Of a DNA stretch of 64,000 nucleotides, positions 41,365-50,035 are shown one piece after another (position 1 is the first letter of the stretch; each line of letters starts with the position of its first letter). Under the pieces are notes generated by a model. That model was not told the origin of the DNA. It saw only the letters and a program-made list of their open reading frames with translations, and searched no databases. A program made the translations under genes and the position numbers. This DNA is from JAWPMT01 sp965215825 (lineage in GTDB: Bacteria; Bacteroidota; Bacteroidia; Cytophagales; Cyclobacteriaceae). The DNA lies in the NCBI GenBank assembly GCA_965215825.1, contig CBDCEM010000003.1, positions 4,216,001 to 4,280,000 of the forward strand. Reading direction: 5' to 3'.

Positions 41365-43952
41365 TGCATGATCTGCCTCCTAAGTGGTTGGACCGGTTTC
41401 TGAACTGGTTTTGTAAGCCTGAGTTGGTTGAAGAAATCACTGGTGATATCCGTGAACTATACTTCGAGCGAATGGAAATACAGGGAAAATGGATGGCACA
41501 AGCCAGGTATGCCCTGGATATCCTCCGCTTCTTCAGAAGGTCTAACATTCGTTTTTTAAATTCCTACAGGTCAAGTCAAAACTCAATTTCAATGGTCAAA
41601 AGTTATCTCACAATTGCCTATCGCAATCTCAAAAAAAATCCACTCAATACGGTAATTAACTTACTAGGTCTCACCATTGCTGTGGCATACGGACTGAGAG
41701 CGTACTCACATTATCAATGGATCAATAAAATTGATCAGTTTCACGAGCGGAAAGAGCAAATTCACATGGTTACCTACTTTTCTGAGAAGGAAGGTATAGT
41801 TACTCAGTATGGCAACCCTCCCCTTCCACTGGGTCAGGTATTGGATCAGAATTTTCCGGAAATTGAATCATCCTCCCGGATCAAACACAGCAACATTGTG
41901 GTCAAACATCGCGACAATGTGTTTTATGAACGTATTTGGTATGCAGATCCATCATTTCTAGAAATGCTTTCATTCCCAATGAAATGGGGATCCGAAGAGG
42001 CCTTGAATGACATGAAGAGTGTCATTATAAGTGAAAAAATCTCAGAGAAGTATTTTGCAGAGAACAATCCGGTCGGAGTAGAAATTGAATTCATCTTCTC
42101 TCCAACGGATAAAAGAACTTTCAAAATCGCAGGTGTTGCGGCAGAATTCCCAAGTGCCAGTTCCATGCACTTCAATTTTCTGATCAATTTCGAAAATCTG
42201 CAACAAGTGAATTCCGAATACCATTCAGCCAACTGGAAACAACTTATCGACGGAACATTGGTTCAAATAAGTCCCGATGCAAATATTCAATCCCTGGAGC
42301 AGCGAATGAGCCCTTATCAGGAAACATATAATGAAATTGAAAAAAACCAACAGATCTCAAATTTCCATCTTGAGCCTATCACCAGTGCCTATCGCAAGGA
42401 CATCCAGGATCGTTTCTCCATTTCCTATTTGATTGAAGGACCTTTTATGATTTTAGGTACCATAGCCCTTTTCTTACTCATTCTTTCGTGTCTTAATTAT
42501 TCCAACATTGCGATTTTCACAGCGTCAAAACGACTCAAGGAAATTGGACTCAGAAAAAGTCTCGGTGCCGGTAAAAGAATGATCATTTCTCAATTCTTGA
42601 TTGAGAATATCTTCGTTGCTACTATTACGATCATCTTAGGCTATTGGCTAGCAATAGGCTACCTCGTTCCTGATTTTGAAAAAGGCATTGAAATAGATCT
42701 GGGACTCACTATTTTTGATTGGAGAACGTTGCTGTTCCTTTTTTCAATCCTGTTAGTTATCACGGTACTTTCCGGTATTTACCCAGCGTTTTACGTTTCC
42801 AGATATCAAGTCTCAGCCATTTTCAGGTCTGACACCAGATTTCGTAAGAAGAACTTTTTCACAAAAGTATTACTTTCTATACAGCTCATCCTTGCCGCTA
42901 TGTCCATGACATTCTCAATCATGACCATTGAAAATGCTACATATATCAAAGGCAGAAGTTGGGGGTATGATCACACCCTCGTCAGTTATATCCCAATACC
43001 TGATGCAAGTCATTTTGACGCTTTAAAAAACGAACTATCGAAAGTAGCAGGTGTTGCTTCTATTTCCGGCTCTGTGCATCACCTGGGAAAGCAGCACAAG
43101 GAAACTACCATTGAAATCGACGAAATTCCCATCAATGCCAACTTATATGAAGTTGATGATCAGTACTTCCATACGATGGGGCTAAAACTTGAAAGCGGAA
43201 GGGCTTTCGAAGATCAGGTCTCGGACCTGAAATCAATCATCGTCAATTCCACGCTAGTAAAGAACAGTGGTCTTAAAAACCCACTCGGGTCTATTATACA
43301 AATCGAGCAAGAAAAGTACCAGGTCATAGGTATTGTGAAGGACTTCCATTCCTACTATTTCGAAACACCCATTGCCCCGACTGTACTCACTTTAGCCGCT
43401 GACAAGCAATTTGGATACTTAAGTATCAGAAGTGAAAAAGAAGATCATGATGAAATACTGGGTGCAATGAAAGAGCAATGGATGGACACTTTTCCCGATA
43501 TACCCTTTCAGGGAGGTCATCAAAAAGGCGTATGGGGCAGTGTGTATTGGTCTCGACTCGATGGAGCACAAGGCTTTTTCCACGAAATTTCCACCATCTG
43601 CATTCTTCTTGTAGCGTTGGGCCTCTATGGGCTTGTAGCCCTGAATGTTGGTGGAAGGATTCGAGAATTTAGTATCCGGAAGGTTCTTGGCGCCGGACAG
43701 AAAAGCTTAGGCAAAACCATCCTGAGGCCCTATTTGCTACTATTTCTGGTCGCACTATTGTTTGCGATTCCACTAAGTTATCTGTTTGTTGACGCAGCCC
43801 TGGGTTTCATTTGGACTTACCACGTTCCCATGAATTTCAATGGCATCGCCATTGCTTCTTTTGCGTTGATTTTGGTACTTACGACGGTGGTGATCTTACA
43901 AGTGAAGAAAGTGATAAAATCAAATCCAGTGACGGGTTTACGAATTGAATAA
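41364..43952 (+). CDS. Orphan FtsX/MacB-like permease with N-terminal prefix domain
   Basis: The protein has 862 residues. A soluble prefix (about 1-70) contains WFCKPELVEEITGDIRELYFERM, the same motif as in three other permeases here. Then come a transmembrane helix, a periplasmic MacB-like domain, FtsX-type helices with KRLKEIGLRKSLGAGKRMIISQFL, a second periplasmic domain, and a second FtsX core with GGRIREFSIRKVLGAGQKSL. This duplicated layout without an ATPase resembles the acidobacterial duplicated orphan permeases (ADOP, TIGR03434), which also sit next to PadR. The energy source and cargo are unknown. Confidence 0.9.
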   Translation: MHDLPPKWLDRFLNWFCKPELVEEITGDIRELYFERMEIQGKWMAQARYALDILRFFRRSNIRFLNSYRSSQNSISMVKSYLTIAYRNLKKNPLNTVINLLGLTIAVAYGLRAYSHYQWINKIDQFHERKEQIHMVTYFSEKEGIVTQYGNPPLPLGQVLDQNFPEIESSSRIKHSNIVVKHRDNVFYERIWYADPSFLEMLSFPMKWGSEEALNDMKSVIISEKISEKYFAENNPVGVEIEFIFSPTDKRTFKIAGVAAEFPSASSMHFNFLINFENLQQVNSEYHSANWKQLIDGTLVQISPDANIQSLEQRMSPYQETYNEIEKNQQISNFHLEPITSAYRKDIQDRFSISYLIEGPFMILGTIALFLLILSCLNYSNIAIFTASKRLKEIGLRKSLGAGKRMIISQFLIENIFVATITIILGYWLAIGYLVPDFEKGIEIDLGLTIFDWRTLLFLFSILLVITVLSGIYPAFYVSRYQVSAIFRSDTRFRKKNFFTKVLLSIQLILAAMSMTFSIMTIENATYIKGRSWGYDHTLVSYIPIPDASHFDALKNELSKVAGVASISGSVHHLGKQHKETTIEIDEIPINANLYEVDDQYFHTMGLKLESGRAFEDQVSDLKSIIVNSTLVKNSGLKNPLGSIIQIEQEKYQVIGIVKDFHSYYFETPIAPTVLTLAADKQFGYLSIRSEKEDHDEILGAMKEQWMDTFPDIPFQGGHQKGVWGSVYWSRLDGAQGFFHEISTICILLVALGLYGLVALNVGGRIREFSIRKVLGAGQKSLGKTILRPYLLLFLVALLFAIPLSYLFVDAALGFIWTYHVPMNFNGIAIASFALILVLTTVVILQVKKVIKSNPVTGLRIE

Positions 43953-43995
43953 ATTAATTCCATAATCACTAAAAAGACTACCCTTTGTCTCCTTG

Positions 43996-44045
43996 CCATT
44001 TAGTGTGATTTTCAACATATTTAAAGTGACAATCACACTAAATGG
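43996..44045. repeat. Perfect 15-bp inverted repeat
   Basis: CCATTTAGTGTGATT (43996-44010) and AATCACACTAAATGG (44031-44045) are exactly complementary with a 20-base spacer. The element ends 10 bp before the zinc-ribbon ATG at 44056. No T-tract follows. It may be an RNA leader structure or a regulator site. Confidence 0.75.
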
Positions 44046-44055
44046 AATAACTAAA

Positions 44056-44268
44056 ATGAAATTATTTCGGAAGAAAGAGCCACAAACTGTAGAGGTGGTA
44101 GGAAATGTACTCAGATGCCCGGTTTGCAACAACGATACGTTCTGGGCAAAAACAGCACCCCTAAACAGCACGATCTCAGCTTTCTTCAATCTCGCATGGA
44201 CGGACAGAACTGCAACTTGTTTTGTTTGCGCAGATTGCACGCACATTTCCTGGTTCTTAGGGGAATGA
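44056..44268 (+). CDS. Small zinc-ribbon protein
   Basis: ATG 44056 (MKLFRKKEPQ) is preferred because a longer frame would run through the inverted repeat. The 70-residue protein has CPVCNND and CADCTH, two CxxC pairs that can bind one zinc ion. The spacer between them includes TRTATCFVC, giving an additional Cys pair. Such proteins occur widely without assigned function. The gene is convergent with the potassium-channel gene, 19 bp apart. Confidence 0.85.
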   Translation: MKLFRKKEPQTVEVVGNVLRCPVCNNDTFWAKTAPLNSTISAFFNLAWTDRTATCFVCADCTHISWFLGE

Positions 44269-44287
44269 AACCAGCAACTTTGGATCC

Positions 44288-45292
44288 TTATGACAGGGTA
44301 TATTCCTCGAAGAATCGCTTCAGTTTTTGATCTGACCCCAGGAGAATCAGGTGATCGTCCTTGCCAATGAAAGTGTCTTTTCCGGGACTTGGTATTAAGC
44401 CTTTCACATCATCTTTAACCCCGACCACTGTTACCCCAACCTTGTGGTCAATGTCTAGTTCTGCCAGGGTTTTGTCGCGATATTCGGGTTTTAGGTTTTG
44501 AAAATTGACTTCCTCCAAATAGTACTTCGTTTCTGACACACCATTGAGCAAGTCAAGAAATTCAATTACAATGGGTTTAGTGATGAGCTGAGCCATAAAC
44601 ATTCCGCCTAACACATCGGGCATGATCACTTTGTTCGCCCCAGCCGTGTGGAGTTTGTTTTCAGTTTCCGGATTGGAAGCTCTTGAAATAATATGTATCC
44701 CCGGATTCAAAAACCTGGCAGTTAAAGTAATGAATACATTCGCTGCATCCGAAGGCGTGGTAATGATGATCGATGAAGCTCTGTCGATCCCGACACGCTT
44801 TAGGTTATCGTCCTTTGTTGCATCTCCGATGAAAAATTTCATGTGTTCCGGAATAGAATCTTTAACGGATGTCTCTTGTTCAATGATGACAAATTCTTTT
44901 CCGCTCTTTCCCAATTCCTCACACGCTTGCTTTCCATTTCGTCCATAGCCGCAGACAATTACATGGTCATTCATTTTACTAATTTCTTTCACTGATTTAT
45001 AATCCTGGAATATTGACTTGAGCTTGCCTTCAAAAAAGTACGTGGACAACACCGATACCACATAAGCAAACAACCCCAAATTCATCAAAATGTAAAATGA
45101 GGTAAACACCCGACCCATAGCACTCAATTCCTTCACCTCCGTAAACCCCACCGTACCAATGGTAATGATCGTCATATACAAGGCATTGACAAAACTCAGG
45201 CCTTCAATCAATGAAAATCCCAGAATTCCTACGATGAGGCTGAAGAAAAAAAAGCCGAATGCGGTGACTAAACTTCCAAGTCGTTTATTCAT
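44288..45292 (-). CDS. Potassium channel with RCK (TrkA-N/TrkA-C) domain
   Basis: The protein has 334 residues. Two transmembrane helices flank the pore loop with selectivity filter TIGTVGF (44-50). The Rossmann motif VIVCGYGRNGKQACEELG (about 112-129) begins the RCK-N domain, followed by RCK-C (about 255-334). This MthK-like layout gives a ligand-gated K+ channel. Nucleotides, Ca2+ or c-di-AMP are possible ligands; the choice is not evident. A single gene. Confidence 0.93.
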   Translation of the reverse strand: MNKRLGSLVTAFGFFFFSLIVGILGFSLIEGLSFVNALYMTIITIGTVGFTEVKELSAMGRVFTSFYILMNLGLFAYVVSVLSTYFFEGKLKSIFQDYKSVKEISKMNDHVIVCGYGRNGKQACEELGKSGKEFVIIEQETSVKDSIPEHMKFFIGDATKDDNLKRVGIDRASSIIITTPSDAANVFITLTARFLNPGIHIISRASNPETENKLHTAGANKVIMPDVLGGMFMAQLITKPIVIEFLDLLNGVSETKYYLEEVNFQNLKPEYRDKTLAELDIDHKVGVTVVGVKDDVKGLIPSPGKDTFIGKDDHLILLGSDQKLKRFFEEYTLS

Positions 45293-45415
45293 TGTAGGAA
45301 AGATAAGAATTAAGACTCAATCAAGTGATCCTTGTCAACGCGTTCTGAAAATTACTTGGTAAACGCGTCCAATTCTGCCGTTTTCATTCGACATTTATAT
45401 AAAGCGTTTAACACC

Positions 45416-46075
45416 ATGATCACCGATGCCTACTCCACCTTCTTCAAAGGCCTGGAAGAAAACAACCATAAAGACTGGTTTCATGCCAACAAATCAAGAT
45501 ATGAAAAAGACGTAAAGGCTCCTTTTCTATCTCTGCTTGAAGATGCTATTTCCGGCATACTGGAATTCGATGCGCAAATATCCACAGATGCCAAGGCCGC
45601 CATTTTTCGAATCAATAGAGACATTCGTTTCTCTAAAGACAAAACGCCCTACAACACCTTGATGAAAGCAGGAATTGCCCCTGGAGGTAAAAAATCAAAG
45701 TTGCCAGGATATTACCTGGGTATAAGCGCTGATAGAATCCATGTCGGAGGTGGGTTATTTGGAGTTGATAAAGATCAATTGAAACAAATTCGGTCCGCCT
45801 TTGCTGCAGATCACGAAGCCTTTACTCGGATCATAAACGATCCATCTTTCAAAGATTACTTCGGGGAGTTGAAAGGGGAGCGAGCAAAACGGCTTGAACC
45901 GGATTTTAAAGTGCTTATGGAAAAAATGCCCTACATGGCTAACAAGCAATTTTACGCGATGTGTGAGATTCCATTAAAAGATTACATTGATTCGGAGAAA
46001 CTACTCCCATTGCTAATAGCGAATTTCAAATGCATATCGCCATTAAATCATTATCTAAAAGGAGTCCTGGTTTAG
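45416..46075 (+). CDS. DUF2461 (TIGR02453) family protein
   Basis: ATG 45416 (MITDAYSTFF) gives 219 residues, matching the usual size; the frame is open 28 codons further. Signature features are FFKGLEENNHKDWFHANKSRYEKDVKAPF, FRINRDIRFSKDKTPYNTLMKAGIAPG, and GYYLGISADRIHVGGGLFGVDKDQLKQIR. Function is unknown; it is widespread in Bacteroidetes. Confidence 0.93.
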   Translation: MITDAYSTFFKGLEENNHKDWFHANKSRYEKDVKAPFLSLLEDAISGILEFDAQISTDAKAAIFRINRDIRFSKDKTPYNTLMKAGIAPGGKKSKLPGYYLGISADRIHVGGGLFGVDKDQLKQIRSAFAADHEAFTRIINDPSFKDYFGELKGERAKRLEPDFKVLMEKMPYMANKQFYAMCEIPLKDYIDSEKLLPLLIANFKCISPLNHYLKGVLV

Positions 46076-46092
46076 TTAAATTTTCGGAAAAC

Positions 46093-46108
46093 TGGAGTAA
46101 TCATTCCA
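46093..46108. promoter_or_regulatory. TetR operator-like dyad in front of the tetR-type gene
   Basis: TGGAGTAATCATTCCA is an imperfect palindrome (6 of 8 positions). Its half-sites match the site at 46701-46720 in front of the SDR gene. Confidence 0.5.
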
Positions 46109-46118
46109 AAATTGATGT

Positions 46119-46126
46119 TACTTTTG
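46119..46126 (+). promoter_or_regulatory. -7 box immediately before the tetR-type gene
   Basis: TACTTTTG matches TAnnTTTG and ends 4 bp before the GTG start (46131). The expected transcription start coincides with the start codon, suggesting leaderless or nearly leaderless mRNA. A -33 element is not clear. Confidence 0.45.
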
Positions 46127-46130
46127 CCTT

Positions 46131-46682
46131 GTGTCTAAGAAAGAGGCCATTTTGGCATCAGCTCTGCAACTACTCGCGGATAAAGGAGTTCACAATACCC
46201 CTATGTCAGCGATTGCCAAATTTGCGGGAACTGGGATGGGAACGATTTATAATCATTTCTCAACTAAAGAAAAGTTAATCAATGCGCTTTATGTCAAAGT
46301 AAAGGAACAGGAAAAAGGCGTATTTAAACCTTTTGATTCCAATCAACCTATCAAGACGCAATTTGAACAGTACCACGCTGCATTGATCCATTTTTTCATT
46401 GAAAAGAGTACCTATTTTCGATTTATCGAACAGCTGCAAGCTTCACCAATCATTACCAAAGAAAGTAGAAGCATAGGTACTGAAGCGGCTGGCCCCGTAT
46501 ATGAATTGTTGAACAAGGGGAAACAAGATCGAATCATCAAGGATATTGAGACGGACGAGTTAATGTTATTTGTCGGAGGATCGGTACTTTCCTATTTAAG
46601 GTGGTACTTCAACCAGGCAGACCCTAATGTATCATCGTTAAAAACCCAGCAGCGTATGCTTTGGGACGCGATTAAGGAGTAA
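46131..46682 (+). CDS. TetR/AcrR family transcriptional regulator
   Basis: The protein has 183 residues from GTG 46131 (MSKKEAILAS). The HTH is MSAIAKFAGTGMGTIYNHFSTKEKLINALY. The C-terminal domain resembles TetR_C regulators of envelope or fatty-acid genes. It is followed by an SDR gene 52 bp downstream, with a 20-bp palindrome in the gap that shares half-sites with one upstream of this gene, so it likely represses both. Confidence 0.92.
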   Translation: MSKKEAILASALQLLADKGVHNTPMSAIAKFAGTGMGTIYNHFSTKEKLINALYVKVKEQEKGVFKPFDSNQPIKTQFEQYHAALIHFFIEKSTYFRFIEQLQASPIITKESRSIGTEAAGPVYELLNKGKQDRIIKDIETDELMLFVGGSVLSYLRWYFNQADPNVSSLKTQQRMLWDAIKE

Positions 46683-46700
46683 AAAATTTATATAATAATT

Positions 46701-46720
46701 GGAATGAACATTCACTCCAT
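46701..46720. promoter_or_regulatory. TetR operator in front of the SDR gene
   Basis: TGGAATGAACATTCACTCCA is a 20-bp near-palindrome (8 of 10 positions), 14 bp before ATG 46735. The TGGArTGAA half-site also occurs upstream of the regulator. Confidence 0.65.
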
Positions 46721-46734
46721 TAAATAATAAACCA

Positions 46735-47595
46735 ATGAAAAAAAATGTATTAATCACAGGAACATCCACCGGCGTAGGACTTGAGTCCGCGGTGCTATTT
46801 GCAAAACAAGGGTACAAGGTGTACGCTTCCATGAGAAACCTCGATAAGGCTGTGGGATTACAAGAGAGGATCAACAAGGAACAACTTGATATTGAAGTCC
46901 TTCCACTTGATGTAACGGACATAATATCTATTCAATCCGCAGTTCAAACGATCATCGAAAAAGACGGTCGGATCGATATACTGATCAACAATGCCGGAGC
47001 AGGTTTCGCAAAAACGACGGAATATGCATCGGAAGAAGAAATCCGATGGGTGACGGAAGTCAATTATTTGGGAGTGATTTTTTGCACACAAGCCGCCCTA
47101 CCTTTTATGCGTAAGCAAAGGTCCGGTCAAATCATCAATATCACTTCCGTCGGTGGTTTGGTAGGTCAACCTTTCAATGAGCTGTATTGTGGAGCAAAGT
47201 TTGGTGTAGAAGGTTACATGGAAAGCCTGGCCACATACATAAGTGAACCCTTCAATATCAAAATCACCAATGTAGAACCCGGGGGTATAGCGACTGCTTT
47301 CATGCAATCCGCAGTGGCAAAGACAACCAGCGAAGGCCAGCTTGCCACAGGGGAATACTTACCTATTTTTCAAAAATACATGGCAGGTATTCAACAACGT
47401 GCGACAGAAGGAAAAGAACAGGTGCATCAAACGGGTGAAGAAGTTGCTCAGGTTATTTTGAATGTTGCTCAGCAAGATCATCCACCGTTTAGAATACGTA
47501 CCTCCAAATGGGCAGAGGACTTCACTCTTCTCAAAACGAAACCTGATCCTGACGGTCTCAAACAAGTCAGACAAATCATAGAGAGTTTCCTATAA
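46735..47595 (+). CDS. Short-chain dehydrogenase/reductase
   Basis: The protein has 286 residues. Classical SDR motifs are TGTSTGVG (cofactor), LDVTD, NNAGAG, the catalytic Ser in ITSVGG and YCGAK (Tyr-x3-Lys). GG after VEP is typical of NADP-type classical SDRs. The substrate is not evident. It is adjacent to a TetR gene and an operator. Confidence 0.93.
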   Translation: MKKNVLITGTSTGVGLESAVLFAKQGYKVYASMRNLDKAVGLQERINKEQLDIEVLPLDVTDIISIQSAVQTIIEKDGRIDILINNAGAGFAKTTEYASEEEIRWVTEVNYLGVIFCTQAALPFMRKQRSGQIINITSVGGLVGQPFNELYCGAKFGVEGYMESLATYISEPFNIKITNVEPGGIATAFMQSAVAKTTSEGQLATGEYLPIFQKYMAGIQQRATEGKEQVHQTGEEVAQVILNVAQQDHPPFRIRTSKWAEDFTLLKTKPDPDGLKQVRQIIESFL

Positions 47596-47622
47596 TTAAG
47601 TCGTTTTATGTAAAAAAATGCA

Positions 47623-47654
47623 GCACTCTTAGCAGCCTACCTGCTACTGAGTGC
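47623..47654. repeat. Interrupted hairpin between the SDR and TPR genes
   Basis: GCACTC (47623-47628) pairs with GAGTGC (47649-47654), and inside it AGCAG (47631-47635) with CTGCT (47641-47645). On the plus strand no T-run follows. A run of A precedes it, so it would terminate transcription only on the minus strand. Confidence 0.5.
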
Positions 47655-47737
47655 GTATTCCTACCTTGTCACCTTGAAATAAGCTATCGAACACGTAAGA
47701 ATCCGATCCATTCGGTCTATAGTTGAGCAAGAAAAGT

Positions 47738-47745
47738 TAATTTTG
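47738..47745 (+). promoter_or_regulatory. -7 box upstream of the TPR gene
   Basis: TAATTTTG fits TAnnTTTG, 27 bp before ATG 47773. The nearest TTG (47723-47725) is too close for an ideal -33 element. Confidence 0.4.
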
Positions 47746-47772
47746 ATCATATCAACAACTAATCAAAACAAT

Positions 47773-48939
47773 ATGAAACTACTCTTACTTTCACTCATCA
47801 TAAGTCTGCAAGAAATCACTTTTGATGAGATTGATAAAGCCATTGAGGATCGGAAGTACAGCACAGCTTTTCAGCTTCTGACAGATTTAGATCCGGAAAA
47901 CAAAGATCCTGAAGCTTTCAGAAGGAAAATTGATATCTGCATTGACAATTACATCATGTCCATTGGACATCAAATGTTTGCATTAAAGAATCTGAAAAAT
48001 GGTGAGGAAATCAGCCAACTTCGTGGTAATGGAGCCTACGACATGTATTCCCTGGATGTCGCGAGTATCGCCACTCAACTCATGGAGGACTATCCGGAGA
48101 ATTACGATTTAAAGTTTGCTGTTGGTCGCTATTACCATAGCATGCATCTTAATTGCGGAAACTGTACGATATCCGCGGAAGAATGTATCTCCAAATTCGG
48201 CCAGTTATTTGAAACTTGTTATGAAAATGATGTTTTTGACTACTTCAGCCTTTATGGAATTGCCTACGCTAAAATTAATAAGCAGGAGTACGAGGCAAGT
48301 ATCCCCTTTTTCCTAAAGTCCATTGAATTGAATGATGAGTATCCAACCAATCACTACAACCTTGCTTATGCCTACTTGTATACGAATGATCGCGAAAAAG
48401 CAATTGAATCTGCTAAAAACGTCATGGAAAGGTATGATATTCCAAATCTGAAAGCAGATGCATCCAGAATTGTAGCTGTTGCCTATCAGGAACTTAAAGA
48501 GTTTGAGAACGCATATAAGTATTTCAAAATAACCAATGAGACGAATCCGGGAGATTTCTATACACTCAAACCTCTATTGAACATAGGTCTTTATCTCAAG
48601 AAAGATGATGTAGAAGCAATAAGGGAGAAGTTATTTCTTCTCGACTCGGACAATCCAACCATCTATCAGGAAATGGTTTATGCCTATTACGAGAACAGCG
48701 ACATCAAAGATCTTTTGGGATATTTCAAGTCAAAAATTCCATCATATCAACAGGATCCGGCAACTCTTGGAAGTCTGTATTTCTATATCGGAAAAATTCA
48801 ATTGGATGAAGGTGATATTGAACAGGCAAAGCAATCCCTGGTTGAGGCTAAAAATACATTCCTGAAAATTTATGCTGAAGATCATCAGGTTTTTCCAGTC
48901 ATCGAACAAATCCTGAAAGATAAAAATCTAGAGGAATAA
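47773..48939 (+). CDS. TPR-repeat protein
   Basis: ATG 47773 (MKLLLLSLII) gives 388 residues with a short, possibly exported hydrophobic N-terminus ending near SLQE. Tetratricopeptide pairs run from about 20 to 380: DYFSLYGIAYAKINKQEYEASIPFFLKSIEL, YPTNHYNLAYAYLYTNDREKAIESAKN and LGSLYFYIGKIQLDEGDIEQAKQSLVEAK. A CGNCTISAEEC segment (about 135-145) carries three cysteines, unusual for a TPR protein. The function is probably scaffolding. Confidence 0.85.
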   Translation: MKLLLLSLIISLQEITFDEIDKAIEDRKYSTAFQLLTDLDPENKDPEAFRRKIDICIDNYIMSIGHQMFALKNLKNGEEISQLRGNGAYDMYSLDVASIATQLMEDYPENYDLKFAVGRYYHSMHLNCGNCTISAEECISKFGQLFETCYENDVFDYFSLYGIAYAKINKQEYEASIPFFLKSIELNDEYPTNHYNLAYAYLYTNDREKAIESAKNVMERYDIPNLKADASRIVAVAYQELKEFENAYKYFKITNETNPGDFYTLKPLLNIGLYLKKDDVEAIREKLFLLDSDNPTIYQEMVYAYYENSDIKDLLGYFKSKIPSYQQDPATLGSLYFYIGKIQLDEGDIEQAKQSLVEAKNTFLKIYAEDHQVFPVIEQILKDKNLEE

Positions 48940-48950
48940 CCCATACTTTG

Positions 48951-50030
48951 TCAAAAACTAAAAGGTGGAATTTTCACATCCTGCAAAACCAAAACGCCTG
49001 GATCCTTGCTTAGTTGGAGCAGCTGAACGGCCGTCAGTGAAATGTGGTCAATGGCACCACAACCGAAACTTTCCAGTATCTCAATCTCAGGATATCGTGT
49101 TTGTAAGTTCAATCCTGTCCTAAGAATTACAAGGGCCTCGAACTTCCTGTCCCCAGGTGAATACTTCGCTTGCCAGGCAAGGTGATCATCAATAGTACGC
49201 GCCACCTTCTGGGGTTGTAATCCGGATTGCGTTCTTCCTGTTCCGCGCTCCTTCAAAAAAGAGAAAGCCAATTCCTTCTCTAAATTGCCCATTCGGCAAC
49301 GGTGTTTCCATTTATCCTCCAGAAGAGAAGCAGTGTTTACCAAAGCTTCATAAATATCATGAGAAGTAGCTCCGGGAAATACTTCAAGTAATTGGACGGC
49401 AATTCCAGCTGCATAGACACTAGCGGCGGATGTCCCATTTTGGGTTTTAAGACCTTCCAGGTGATCGTTGAGTCCTACTCCCGGAGCCAGGATATCTGGT
49501 TTTAAGCAAGAAGTATCCGGATTGTTTTTACTCCCCGAAAAAGCAGCGGGGTTTCCCTCCCGATCGGCGGCTCCCACCGAAAGCACATTGGAATATCCTC
49601 CTGGGGCACTATAATGACCAGCTCCTTTGTTACCGATGGCAGCCACAGGCAATACTCCTTTGTCTACCAGTTGCTGAATCAGAGGAACCAAAAAAGGGGA
49701 TCCGCCATGTTCTCCGAACGGCATAGCCAGCACTTTGATAGGCTGCACAATCATCCAATCCAGGGCTTTTACCATGTTCAAGGCCAATTTGTTACCGTCG
49801 AGGCAGCTACACACAAAGAGGTTCGCTTCCGGGTAAAGAATGACATCCTTCTCTGCCTGACGCTCACCGCACAACAAAAACGCATCAAAGGTTCCATGGT
49901 CACCTTGCCAATTGGTCTTTCGTTCAGAAACAGGCAATCCCTCATCATTGAGGACGAGGGACTGCTTGATCTTATTGGCCAATCCAAATCGACTTGAATC
50001 AATATAGGTATCAATGAGGCCGATGTTCAT
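48951..50030 (-). CDS. Signal-less, prodomain-less subtilisin-like serine peptidase
   Basis: The protein has 359 residues. The S8 triad is Asp7 (GLIDTYID), His45 (GDHGTFD) and Ser201 (NGTSAAS), with oxyanion Asn134 (AAIGNKGAG). The catalytic Asp at residue 7 leaves no room for a signal or inhibitory prodomain, so it works in the producing cytoplasm or is carried out by another route. About 245-359 is a C-terminal extension of unknown fold. It begins 5 bp after the stop of the 1458-residue gene and probably processes it (inference). Subtilases without prodomain occur in RiPP and effector-processing systems. Confidence 0.9.
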   Translation of the reverse strand: MNIGLIDTYIDSSRFGLANKIKQSLVLNDEGLPVSERKTNWQGDHGTFDAFLLCGERQAEKDVILYPEANLFVCSCLDGNKLALNMVKALDWMIVQPIKVLAMPFGEHGGSPFLVPLIQQLVDKGVLPVAAIGNKGAGHYSAPGGYSNVLSVGAADREGNPAAFSGSKNNPDTSCLKPDILAPGVGLNDHLEGLKTQNGTSAASVYAAGIAVQLLEVFPGATSHDIYEALVNTASLLEDKWKHRCRMGNLEKELAFSFLKERGTGRTQSGLQPQKVARTIDDHLAWQAKYSPGDRKFEALVILRTGLNLQTRYPEIEILESFGCGAIDHISLTAVQLLQLSKDPGVLVLQDVKIPPFSF

Positions 50031-50035
50031 TTTTA

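Noticed and set aside
43996..44045. 15-bp inverted repeats as ends of a mobile element
   Set aside because: Only 20 bp lie between the arms, no target-site duplication was found, and no transposase is near.
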